Below are positions 1-11,724 of a stretch of 64,000 bases of DNA, piece by piece. Made by a program: the position numbers and the translations under genes. A model generated the notes under the pieces. The model saw only the letters and a program-made list of their open reading frames with translations. It searched no databases and was not told the DNA's origin. Within the stretch, counting starts at the first letter, position 1. Each line of letters opens with the position of its first letter. Origin of the DNA: Turbatrix aceti (lineage: Eukaryota; Nematoda; Chromadorea; Rhabditida; Panagrolaimidae); assembly GCA_963969345.1 (NCBI GenBank), contig OZ017769.1, positions 10,171,725 through 10,235,724 of the forward strand, written 5' to 3'.

Positions 1-133
1 TTGAATTCGTTAGTCGGGACCGCGCGGCGAAACTTTCTGCACTTATTATTTTTGTAAATGCCCTAGTAACAAACTAGTCTTTTGTTTTTCAACAAATTCA
101 GAAAAGAAAACAATTTTTGTGTTTTTTTTTCAG

Positions 134-2010
134 ATGGAGAAGAACCGAACTTCTCATTTTACACTTTTTGCAATTGTTATATTTTTCCTATTTGCAAGCC
201 TAGCTGCTAACGTTATTTTTATTTGCAAATTATGGTCTCTGAATCAGGTAATCTGTTTTTTTTAATTTTAACAAAAATTAAAAAAACATAAATGATTTTT
301 TTGCAGGAACTGGAAACTTACCGTAACGTATTTATTTTTCCTTCAAAAACTCCAAAGTCTCACGAATCTCTCGGTCTTCGTCGTTCTAAGCGTGACACAG
401 CACGGCAGAGCCTCAATGGCGTCTACCTACCCCTTTTTACTCAAATTTCAGTAAGTTGGGGGCAAGGTGTTGCATGTCGTGTAAGTTACACGAGCTACAC
501 GACGAAAATTCACTGATTTACATGTTTTTTTCCCTTGTTTTCAACTAATTTACATAAATTTTCGTCGTGTAGCTCGTGTAACTTACACGACATGCAACAC
601 CTTGGTTGGGGGTGGTGGAAGGAGTTGGTTTTTGAGATGGTTTTTTTTGTGATTGCAGCCTGAATCTCTGGAACAACTTTGCGCTGGTCATTACGATACC
701 CTTCCACATGCTTCAAATTCACCTGCTTCACTTCCGCAGCCGGCTGTGGTGCTTGAAAGCAATTCCGTCCTACCTGTAGTCCCGAGTTCCGAAGAAAATC
801 GTACAAAATGGCGTCTCAAAAAAGGAAAATCCAAAGTCAAAAAGCCTCATCGTCATGAACAGCCGAAAAGTGAGTCAATGTCTTTGAGGAATCAAAGCGG
901 ATTCGGTCAAAATTTGAAAAAAAAACTTTTGTTGAATGTGTGAAATTTTATTATTAAAGAATTAAAAAAAAATAGGTTTTTCTTCTATTTTTCTAAACAA
1001 AAATATTGTTTTTCTTTAGCAGAATAAAATTTAAATATTTTTTTTTTTGGATTTTGTGTCATATCTGACAAAAATTACCGCAAATTGTAGCCAACCGCCT
1101 ATTTTTTGCTTTCTTTCAAAGGACCGACCGAGCCCATGCCACATTTTCTCTTGCAGACTGCCAGCAAGGGCGCGTCGTGAAACTTGATCCCCGTCACCAG
1201 CTGGGATCCCGTGTTTTTCACCGGGGATCGGCAACTCGATCTGGCGACACGCTCTTCGTCACGGAATATCCCCTCAGCTACACGCTCTACCAGTACAACA
1301 TCTCGTCTGACGATTCTGAGGTCATGCACATGCTTCCGATGCCTTTCAAGGGTACCGAACAGGCCGTCTACCGTCGTCCCGATGGCAGTCATCTCTTTTT
1401 CTACCATGGACTCTACAACGATGGACTCGTGGCTTTTGACATCAAAAGCGACAAATCAACGGAGAAGAGCATCGATTTTGCACGCCGGCCGCTGTACAAG
1501 CATTCGTCCAGCGAGCTTGACTTCGACGTCGATGGCGGGCACCTTTTTGTGACCTATCGTGCCCGGACTTCGCCTTCGCCGGATCGAATTACGATTTCAA
1601 AGTTTCTCATTCCCAGCCTCAAAGAAGTCAGTCGGCATGAAATTCACGTGGATCCCAGGCACGGTGAGCTGGTCAATATTTTTGTCTCCTGCAACACGGT
1701 TTACACTTTGTTGCTGGATGGAAATCTGACCGTTGTTCCGATTTTTGACCTTCTGACTGCCCGTTATATTGCGAATTCTGCGTTGACTGCTTCGATTTCG
1801 ACTCTTGGCGGCAGCGGCGGTGACAATGAGCTGCCGGTTGTTCCTCCTGCTGCGGCCTCGTCACCTGATGATGCACTATGGAATAACGCAACGTCACCTC
1901 CTCCTTCCCTGTCACCTGTTAGCGTTCAGTACGACCAACATACCGACTCCATTAACACGTTCGAGCAAGGAAAAATCTATACGATGAAGGTAATACGTGG
2001 ATTTTCTTAG
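134..2010 (+). CDS. Type II transmembrane olfactomedin-domain protein (gliomedin/UNC-122-like)
   Basis: Four exons (134-247, 307-450, 659-869, 1157-2010) join in one frame to give 440 residues. Residues about 7-30 form an uninterrupted hydrophobic stretch after a short basic, polar N-terminus, as expected of a signal anchor. A furin-type site RRSKR lies at residues 63-67, so the ectodomain could be shed. Residues 87-156 are low-complexity and basic at the end. From about residue 157 the last exon matches the olfactomedin fold: a GTEQAVYR... strand, the segment LFFYHGLYNDGLVAFDIKS, a SELDFDVDGGHLFVTYRA segment, and a final YDQHTDSINTFEQGKIYTM strand. Family members (gliomedin, C. elegans UNC-122/COF-2) are type II proteins at synapses and nodes and usually carry collagen repeats, which are absent here. 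The first codon directly follows a ttttcag acceptor, so the 5' end is either cis-spliced from an unseen exon or trans-spliced. The domain call is firm; the exact orthologue is not. Confidence 0.82.
463..604. mobile_element. 142-bp hAT-like MITE with perfect 48-bp inverted repeats
   Basis: The two ends are perfect inverted repeats of 48 bp beginning CAAGGTGTTGCATG. The element is flanked on both sides by the identical 8-bp direct repeat GTTGGGGG (455-462 and 605-612). An 8-bp target duplication and a CA(A/G)GGTG-type terminus are typical of non-autonomous hAT elements. It lies in intron 2 of the olfactomedin gene, starting 13 nt after the exon boundary, and has no coding capacity. Confidence 0.88.
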
Positions 2011-2340
2011 TTCACGTTTTTTCCGTTGTTTTTGATCTCTTGACTGTCTTTTTTTTGTTTCTTTACTGATGCTTTGGTCTAAAAAATTTCGTGATCTCCT
2101 GGACTTTTATTTTAGCTATTATTTCAGTTTTTCTACCGGACAAGAGTGGGAATAAAACTTGGGAAAGACAATTTTTTGGATCAAAAACAAAGGAAAATTC
2201 GATTTTTTCGTAAAAAAAAATTTTGGTTGAAAACACGAAAATGGAATGAAATAAACGCAAAAAAAATTATTTGCGATCCAAAATTTGAATTGTAATTAAA
2301 AACGTACAAATCAAAACTTTTTTCGTAAAAAACCCAAAAA
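2011..2340. other. Convergent 3' region between the olfactomedin and CCDC102 genes
   Basis: These 330 bp separate two facing stop codons and must hold both 3' UTRs. A plus-strand AATAAA at about 2151 could serve the olfactomedin transcript. The rest is A/T-rich with no further exon-like sequence. Confidence 0.5.
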
Positions 2341-3975
<1,635 letters not shown>

Positions 3976-5537
3976 CAGGGTGGCGACACGGGGGACGTCC
4001 CCGGGGATTTCCCCTCCCCAAAGTAATCCCCCCTGGGGATTTGGGGATCAAAATTTAAAAAAAGGCGTATTTTTGCTTCCATGACACTTTTTTAAGTCAA
4101 TAATAAGAAAAAAACCTATAAGTATTTATAAAAGAATTCGATAGCAATGGTTGTTTTGCGTTCATCACGGTTCAAACCATCCTTTTAAAATTTCAAATAA
4201 TGTAGTGGAGTATGTATACCGGGGGATGTCCCCACTACGCGAAAAAATCCCGACACGAAGCGCGTGCGCATTTTTGCGCGTTTTTTTGAAAGTGATGTCT
4301 ATTTGGCGTCATTTTTCGGGTATTCATAATTTTTTCTTAGTTTTGCCATTCACCACTCTTAACAAGCAAAGTCCGACAATTCAAATGCATTTTTGACCTA
4401 ATTGATAACTCATCAGAGCGCTGCGCTACAACGCAGAGAAAATGCTATTGCATGAAAAAACCGTTGTGCCGTTCTCAAAACTGGGAACGTTATTCCGTAT
4501 TTTGGCAGTCTACGCACCTTCTACACACTCATTGATTAAGTTTGAGCCCATGGTGGTGATACTTGTATCGATCACTTTTGTGATATAACGGTTTACAATA
4601 TGACCATTTTGGCGTGTGTCGTCGGGACCATCTGAGTACAGCGATAATGCCCCAAATGCATTTTATTGTACTCATTTGGCCTCGGAGGGCTCAAAAAACA
4701 AAAAAAACTAGCCATATATCACTAATCAACGATGCCCAAAGGCAAGGATACCCTATGGTAGAACAAGGAACACTCTGCGCGCACGCGCACATAGTGTTAC
4801 CCTAGGTTTTTATGATGCAAAAGGAGTACGTCGACGAGAACTTCAATATCACTATTGCCACTTACTTTTTTTTGTTTTTTGAGCCCTCCGAGGCCAAATG
4901 AGTACAATAAAATGCATTTGGGGCATTATCGCTGTACTCAGATGGTCCCGACGACACACGCCAAAATGGTCATATTGTAAACCGTTATATCACAAAAGTG
5001 ATCGATACAAGTATCACCACCATGGGCTCAAACTTAATCAATGAGTGTGTAGAAGGTGCGTAGACTGCCAAAATACGGAATAACGTTCCCAGTTTTGAGA
5101 ACGGCACAACGGTTTTTTCATGCAATAGCATTTTCTCTGCGTTGTAGCGCAGCGCTCTGATGAGTTATCAATTAGGTCAAAAATGCATTTGAATTGTCGG
5201 ACTTTGCTTGTTAAGAGTGGTGAATGGCAAAACTAAGAAAAAATTATGAATACCCGAAAAATGACGCCAAATAGACATCACTTTCAAAAAAAAGCGCAAA
5301 AATGCGCACGCGCTTCGTGTCGGGATTTTTTCGCGTAGTGTGTCCCCGGGGAGACAAATCTTCATATTTTTTTGCACGCTTTTTTAGAAATAACGCCATT
5401 ATTGAAAAGAAAAAACGGCGTTATTTTAGGCGGGATTGCGCATTTTCAAAAATCCGTGGCGAATTATCCCGTGATAGACGGGAATCCCGGGATATTTCCC
5501 ATGAGACTCCCATGGGAATCCCCTCTTCGTCACCCTG
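3976..5537. mobile_element. Outer DNA-transposon-like element with CAGGGTG(G/A)CGA ends
   Basis: The left end reads CAGGGTGGCGAC and the right end, reverse-complemented, CAGGGTGACGAAG. Both are followed by short palindromic blocks rich in CCCGGGG or CCATGGGA. The flanks share only a 4-bp direct repeat, GCTT (3972-3975 and 5538-5541). The right terminal part (about 5390-5537) matches the sequence starting at 63798, so this is a repeat family. The terminus resembles hAT ends, but an 8-bp duplication is not present. There is no transposase frame. The middle is occupied by a separate foldback element. Confidence 0.68.
4234..5339. mobile_element. Foldback element with ~470-bp near-perfect arms
   Basis: The left arm (about 4234-4706) and right arm (about 4866-5339) are reverse complements with very few mismatches. 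Termini read ACTACGCGAAAAAATCCCG. The flanks ATGTCCCC and GTGTCCCC (4226-4233, 5340-5347) agree at 7 of 8 bases, which suggests an 8-bp target duplication inside the outer element. About 160 bp of loop sits at the centre, including a GC-rich block (tgcgcgcacgcgca) bounded by AACACT and AGTGTT. A related copy with the same loop occurs at 59384. No protein is encoded. Confidence 0.82.
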
Positions 5538-5651
5538 GCTTCCGCTAATCAGCGGAGCGATTTCAGAAGCGGTCGAAAACCCTGTTTTTTGATTTAAACA
5601 GAAAAATCAAAAAAAATATATTATTTAAAAATCAACAACATACAAATTTCC

Positions 5652-8600
5652 TCAATCAACAGTCAACAAAAGATCCTTGACCAGCCGAAGTCTCTGCAAG
5701 ACGAGTTTCGCATCTGGCACCTCGCCGACGGACTCTTCGGTCATTGAGATCTCAAAAAACAGTCTCAGCCCCTGAACAAACAGTTGCAGACTCTCGTTTT
5801 TGATGGCTTTGCCAAACGTCAGCGTCAGGAAGGAATCCGTTGCCTTGGACAAAAGTCGGTAAAATGTCCGACGCAGGAAAGCCGTCGTTGTCGGAACAAT
5901 GGTCGCGAAATCGACGATTTTGAGCACGGAAAGTCCGACTGCTCCGATTCTTATCAGATCGGCTGTCAGGAAGGAAAGGTTGACGCGTTGGAACTTTTTG
6001 AGGTTGTTCAGCTCCTTGATTCGGTCCCAGATTGCAAACTGCGTGGTAATCTGAAAAAAAAAGGTACATTCATTTTATGGTTTTGCAGGCGGCCAATTTT
6101 GGGCATTCAAAACTGTCAGCGACCGCAAATAGAGTAAAAAGCCATAAAAGGCCCCAACTCCGTGAAAGAATCGCTAATTGGTGATTTTGGCGATGAAATA
6201 AACGCAAAAATTCTTAATTTAGAAATTCTTGCCCATCTGAATATCGCCAAATTTGTGCAAAAACAAAAATCATTTTTCGAGAAAAAAAAAACTCACAATA
6301 AACCTCTTGTGAAAGTCGCAGAATCTTTCGATGACGGTCGCGTAGAATGGGTTGTAATTTGCCTCCATGAGAGTGCAGACGACCGCGATGTGGATGATTT
6401 CCCGTTCCTGGCTGTCTTTGAGGCCCAGCTTGACGAGTCTCTCAAACGCTTCCATGTCATCGTCGGACGAGACAATCGAGCAAAAAATGTTGCGTCGAGT
6501 TTCGGTGTTCATCTTTGCTTTTTTGGCCAACGTGAGAAGATTGTCGTCGAAGCGGAGGGCTTTCTTGTCTTTTTTGGCGGTCGCCTTAGCAATGGCTTCG
6601 GCGTCTGGGACGTCACCGGGCGCGGCTCCGGGGGTCCAGGCGCTGCCGACCACCCACCATCGACCGCGGTCGGCGACGTGAAGGATGTCGTCGACGAGGA
6701 AGGGCAGTTCGGTTTTCTTGTCGTCGTGGCCTAAAAAAAGGGTTTATGGGTCAAAAATCACCAAAAACTGTTTTTTGTATCAAAAAACTACCAAAAACCA
6801 AAAAAATGTAGTATTTTTGGGTCAAAAAAACACCATGGACAAAAAAGTGCATTTTTTAAGTTCAAAAAACAAAAAAAAAATTTTGGGTCAAAAAAACACA
6901 CCGAACGGAAAAAAAAATGCATTTTTTAGGTCAAAAATCGCCCAAATCCATCCGAAATTGAAAAACTCACCCTTGATGAGACTCTTGTACAGTTTTCCAC
7001 AATTATCAAGCAGAGAATCGTCAAACTTGGAAGTGATACTGCCAATGTTTCCGGCTTTTGCCGCCATGAGATCCTCGATCAGGTATTTCATCCGGAAACC
7101 TTCCTTCTTTTCGTCCTCCAACTTGAGGAAGAAATTCTGGGTTTCGCTGATAAAAGTCGTCAGTGGAGTGTTGTATTTCTTTTTCAGCATTCCACCCGCA
7201 TCTGAAACCCTCTTTTTTCCTCAAAATTTTCTCCAAAAATAAAAACCCACAGGTCAGAGCGTGAATCAAAAGCCCGACAGGCTTGGCACGAGCGTAGTTT
7301 CGGAATTTGACCATCAAATCGATGATAAATTGCGGCTTGAGCACCCGAAAGTTGAACAGATGACAGAGGAGAGCGGTGGCATTTTCGAGTGCTTTTTCGT
7401 CCTTGTCTTCGGCCTTTTCGAGTTCATCGATGAGGTAAAGGGCGAAGGATTCGACAAAGTGACTTGCTGAAAACATGTAAACAAAACGGGGGTGCTGGAA
7501 AAAGCAAACGTGACTTACAAATCTCGGAAGAAACTGTGACATGGGTGAGGGCGATGAACATGGCGTAGTCAAGCAGAAGACGATCGGGAAGGGCGTACAC
7601 CGTTTGGGTTGCCTTCAGAAAAGTGTCGTAGAAAATTTCTTTGACGTCTGCAAAAAAAATGAAAGAATAGAAAAAAAACAAGGAACAAAAAATTTTGGGT
7701 TTTTTTGACCAAAAACTCGAAAAAAAAACAAAAAAAAATCATTTTTAAATAACAACATCAAAAAAGGCCTAAAAAATTTGGTTTAACGTTTCAAAAAATG
7801 CCGTAGTCGGCCAAAAAGTCAAAATTATAAAAAAAATCTTGCAAAATTTTTTGGGCTTGAAATGTCAAAAAATATTTTGACAAAAAAATGCATAAAAATG
7901 TGCCAAAGATGGCAAAAGTTTGAAAAAAATAATTTCCCCAAAACTGACCATTATGACTGCTCTGGCGGAACAAATCACCCAACGCCTTGACCGAAGCGAC
8001 CAGAGTTCTCTCATTCAGACGATTGAGTGCTCCCCGAAGCATCTTGGCGATCTTTGCCCTCGATTCTGCGAGTTCCGCGCTGTTCTGGTTGAGTTCCTCG
8101 AGTTTTCGCTTCGCTCCCGCCGCCGTACCAGCGATAAGGACTTTTCCGGTCTTGGCATCGATTTGGCGACCGTAAATGTCTTCCTTGACCTCTTCGTCGT
8201 CGCTTTCAATGTTTTCTTCGGGATCTGATTGACCCGAGGCTTCGGAAACTTCGTCAAAGTCCTCAGCGTCAGAAAACAACTCGTCGCCGTCGTCGTCGCC
8301 AGCCAGCAGTTTATCGTCGTCGAAATCGACTTCCATGTCCTCGACGGCATCGTTTTCGTCATCGGAAGAGTTCACCGAGTCATTTTCAGAAAGATTGATT
8401 TCCTCGCGATCGGGGTCTTCGTCCGGGGTTATTTGACCAATTCCGAGGTCATTTTCGTCGTCATTTTCGATGAGGGATTTTCGTTGTTCGGTGTCGCAGA
8501 ATTCCCAGAGATCTGAATTTGGGAAAAATAAAGAAACGCGGCAATATAAAAAAACTCACCAGCAAAACCATCAACAGCAATCGCCTTGGGAACAGATTTA

Positions 8601-9256
8601 CTTTTTCTTTTATCGTAGCCAAGCAACTTTTCATACTTTTTGATTTCAGCGTCGTCGGCAGAGGAATCACCGATGATTTTCTTGCGTTCACCTTGGACCT
8701 AAAAACACAAAAAAAATAGAAAAGACGCCAAAAATGGCATGAAAATACGCCAGAAAAGAAAAAAAGTATCGCAAAGAAAAAAATAACAATCGTAAAAAAG
8801 CAAAAAGTTGGAAAAGTAATAAGTAACAAAGGGAACTACCGTAAATTTGTATCGTAAAAGTAACATGATCTTTTTTAGCCCAAGATTCATCGTTTCTACC
8901 CCAAAATAAACGTAATTCAAGTTCACCAACCTCTTTCTTGTAGACAGCTTCTTCTTCTTGGTGTTCGACGAGTTCGGCGTCAACGCGCTTCGCTCGGCGT
9001 TCGGCTCTCGTGGCTTTCGACCTTATCCCACGCTTGTGCTGTCGATTCTTCTTCCCCTTCTTATTCTTGGCATCAAAGTACTGCTTGACGGCTTCATCGG
9101 GCTGAAAAAAGGCATCAAATGATTGGCGGGAAAAGAAAAGCTACAAACCTTGAGTTTTCTTGACGCAGCGGACCTGATGACCTTGGTAAGCTGTTTCTTC
9201 GCCTTTCGAGCATCCTTTCGAGCACACCGGCGATTGAGCAGTTTGTCGATATCCAT
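5652..9256 (-). CDS. NOM1: Nucleolar MIF4G domain-containing protein 1 (Sgd1/NOM1)
   Basis: Nine exons (9149-9256, 8931-9101, 8560-8698, 8512-7949, 7647-7519, 7466-7251, 7201-6971, 6730-6297, 6050-5652) join in one frame to 796 residues, close to human NOM1 (860). The N-terminus is basic (KDARKAKKQLTKV), then comes the family block VQGERKKIIGDSSADDAEIK, an acidic low-complexity tract, and the MIF4G domain starting near residue 296 (KMLRGALNRLNERTL). The MA3 domain begins near residue 590 (NTETRRNIFCSIVSS, HIAVVCTLMEANYNPFYATV) and runs into ITTQFAIWDRIKELNNL. NOM1/Sgd1 acts in the nucleolus in small-subunit rRNA processing, partnering an eIF4A-like helicase. Introns are short and A/T-rich. 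The gene is head-to-head with NTF2, with 403 bp between start codons. Confidence 0.93.
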
Positions 9257-9659
9257 AACGGATAACGAATAGACCAGAGAAAGGCGGTGGACGCAAAAAG
9301 CGAGAAAAAGGATGGGAAAAGTTGATGTCGATCAACGCAACGCTGTCTAATTTGAGGGTTCCCAACACGAAATCAGAAAACGTGAAAAAAAGCGCGGTGA
9401 ACAACGCTGCGTTTTTTCTCGAAGATTTTACTTTACATCATGTTTTTTGTTCCTTGTCTGCCTGACTTTCCCATTTTTGTGAATTTTTGTAATGACCTTA
9501 TAAAACCCTACCCCATCGTGATGTTTATGGAGTTTTCACGTGACTGAAAAATTTTTGAACGGGTTTTATGTGATTTCGCGATGTGAACATGCGTGTGACT
9601 AATATTTTATTTTATCTTTTTAGCAACTCATCGGGTGTGGACTTTACTACCAGTACGTT
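9257..9659. promoter_or_regulatory. Head-to-head region between NOM1 and NTF2
   Basis: These 403 bp between two divergent start codons must contain both 5' UTRs and probably both promoters. On the plus strand a ttatctttttag acceptor ends at 9623, 36 nt before the NTF2 ATG. NTF2 therefore has either a 5' UTR intron or a trans-splice site. No clear TATA box is seen. Confidence 0.45.
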
Positions 9660-10346
9660 ATGTCATTTAATCCTAACTTTGCCGACATTGCCCAGGCGTT
9701 TGTGGGTCATTACTACGGATCATTCGACGTCGCCGATGTCAATGCACGAATTCAAGCTCTCAGCGCACTCTACGATACTGAGAATTCGTATATGACATTT
9801 GAGGGAGCACAAGTCAAAGGCCGTGATGCTATCTTGACTAAGTTTCAGGTTGGTTGAATGAATGGGTGGTTTAGGGCTCAAAATGGGGTAAAAAGACGGT
9901 TTTGAGGGGTATAGTAAAATATGATAAGGGTACTGTTTTCTGGTTTCCATTTCGTTACTTTGGGGTGGATTGTTACATGTTACTTCTCGTAGGGATTGTT
10001 TTAGTTACTTCTGAAGGTATCGTTATTCAGTTACGATTTTATGGTTACTTTTTGTCTTTTTTTTTGGCATATGTTTGCTATCATTTTTGTTTTTTTGCTG
10101 TTTTTTGGTTTCATTTGTTGTTTTTTGCAGAGCCTGACCTTCCAGTCAATCAAGCGCGCCATCACAAAGACAGACAGCCAGCCTCTGCCCGACGGAAGCA
10201 TTTTGGTGTCTGTTCTGGGACAACTTCAAACCGACGAAGATCCCATCAATTCGTACACGCAGCTCTTCATCCTGCGACCAAATGCTGGATCGTTCTACAT
10301 CTCTAACGAAATCTTCCGTCTTGTTTTGCACGATGTTGCTGGCTAA
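9660..10346 (+). CDS. NUTF2: Nuclear transport factor 2 (NTF2)
   Basis: Two exons (9660-9848 and 10131-10346) join in frame to 134 residues, the usual size for NTF2 (127 in human). The protein starts MSFNPNFADIAQAFVGHYYG and ends in the canonical strand FYISNEIFRLVLHDVAG. Between these lie the conserved YMTFEGAQVKGRDAI and SLTFQSIKRAITKTDSQPLP segments. NTF2 is a homodimer that carries Ran-GDP through the nuclear pore by binding FG nucleoporins. A second intron appears to lie in the 3' UTR (gt at 10366, ag at 10424), 20 nt after the stop and so unlikely to trigger decay. TMEM208 follows 467 bp downstream on the same strand. Confidence 0.95.
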
Positions 10347-10813
10347 GAGACTGTACGGCTTTACTGTGAGTTTATTTTTTTGACGGGTCTTTCCGCGAAT
10401 ATTTTTTTTACGATTTTTTTGCAGGGCGACAACGGTGCCACCGATTGTGCTTATTCTTCCCCAATACTACTACTACTGCTACTGCTGCTGTTTTTCAACA
10501 AAAACAAAAAACATCTGTTTTAATCGATTCAAAAAGCAAGAACTCATTTCCTCCATCGACTTTTTTCTTCTCCTTTTTTTTTCTGGTATCGTATCAATGT
10601 TTGAGTTCTGTATCACCGGCGACAATCATCTACATCCAATCTCTCTTTTTTGACGTTCTGCTCGAGTATTTTTTTGACTGTTAATTGCTGTTTTTTTTTC
10701 AAAAGTTTATTTGCCCATTTTTTTGCAATTTGTGGAGTTAGAACGGTTTTATGGACCGTTGAATATTTTTGACAGCTTTTTTTGCAGTTTTTATAATGCA
10801 TTTAGGCTCAGAA
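10347..10813 (+). other. NTF2 3' UTR and NTF2-TMEM208 spacer
   Basis: This holds the probable 3' UTR intron of NTF2 (10366-10424), a short CTACTACTACTGCTACTGCTG microrepeat near 10468-10490, and T-rich sequence. A tttttttgcag acceptor ends at 10787, only 26 nt before the TMEM208 ATG. No AATAAA was seen between the two genes. Confidence 0.45.
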
Positions 10814-11724
10814 ATGGCCGCCGTGACGAAGGGCAAGCAAGGCACGCGGGGGCAGAGGCTCATTCACGAGGAAAACACCGAGACGCTCAAGTATTACACA
10901 ATTGCTGCTGTTGCTACTTCGGTGGTCGTTTTTGGACTCAACTTTTTTGTCTTCTCGTCGCCTAGTGGATGGTATACGGTAGGTGTTTGGAATTGCGGTA
11001 CTTTTTTATATTCATGGAATAAAATTCCATTTGTGCAAAATTACGGTACTTTTTTCCATTTTTTACGATCAAAACCTTATTTTTTTGAAACTACGGTACT
11101 TTTTCACTTTTTAAATTACCGCACTTTCCTTTTTTATCGTTGCTCATTTTTTTAGATTACGGTACTCCTTTTTTCTGTTTTTACGTTAAAATAAATTTTT
11201 TTGTAATTACGGTACTGTTTTCAATTTTTACGATTGAGTATACAATATTTTTGAGATTTCGGTACTGTTTCTGTTTTTATGAGAAAAATCGAATTTTGTT
11301 AATGACGATATTTTTTCAATTTCACGATCTTTTGGATGCTTTTTTACGACGCACAAATTTTCAGGCTTTCTGGGTGTTTTCCGCGATCACAGGCCTGGGA
11401 GCGGTCTTTTTCATGTCATCCATGGTACGATCCGTCCGAAACGAAAAAAACCAAGTCATAGACGCGGGCGTGGACCTCAACGACCCCCAATCGCTTGGTG
11501 AGTACTGCAAAGACGCCGTCATTCTCTCGTGCCTTTCCCAACTCCTGTCCCTGATCTGGTCCAACTTTATCTTCTTCATCCTCGCCCTCCCCGCTTTTGC
11601 GCTCTTCAAGCTGTGGACCAAGATTCTCGGACCATGGTTCTTTGAGCCGGCTCCCGAAGACACGGCCGGCGTCGATGAAAAGAAACTTCGCAAGCAGCAA
11701 CGCACCAAGTTCGTTCGTCGGTAG
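10814..11724 (+). CDS. TMEM208: TMEM208 / SND2 ER membrane protein
   Basis: Two exons (10814-10978 and 11365-11724) join in frame to 174 residues; human TMEM208 is 173. The N-terminal signature KGKQGTRGQRLIHEENTETL is near-identical to the family motif KGK.GTRG...I.EEN..TL. Hydrophobic segments lie at about residues 28-47, 56-75 and 101-135. The conserved DLNDPQSLGEYCKDAVILS loop and the ILGPWFF motif near the C-terminus are also present, followed by a basic tail. The family (yeast Snd2) acts in SRP-independent targeting of proteins to the ER membrane. The ATG at 10814 is preferred over one 18 nt upstream because it begins the conserved block; the alternative would add six residues. Confidence 0.93.
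10979..11364 (+). repeat. Degenerate TTACGGTACTTTTT tandem motif in the TMEM208 intron
   Basis: The intron contains about seven or eight diverged copies of a TTACGGTACTTTTT-like unit at irregular spacing of roughly 45-60 bp (for example near 10994, 11041, 11091, 11156, 11206 and 11257). The intervals are T-rich. It looks like an old degenerate tandem array or repeated insertion. Confidence 0.6.

Noticed and set aside
4151..5592. Open frames within the 4-5.5 kb inverted repeat
   Set aside because: The same sequences are read from both arms of the palindrome; they are by-products of the repeat, not genes.
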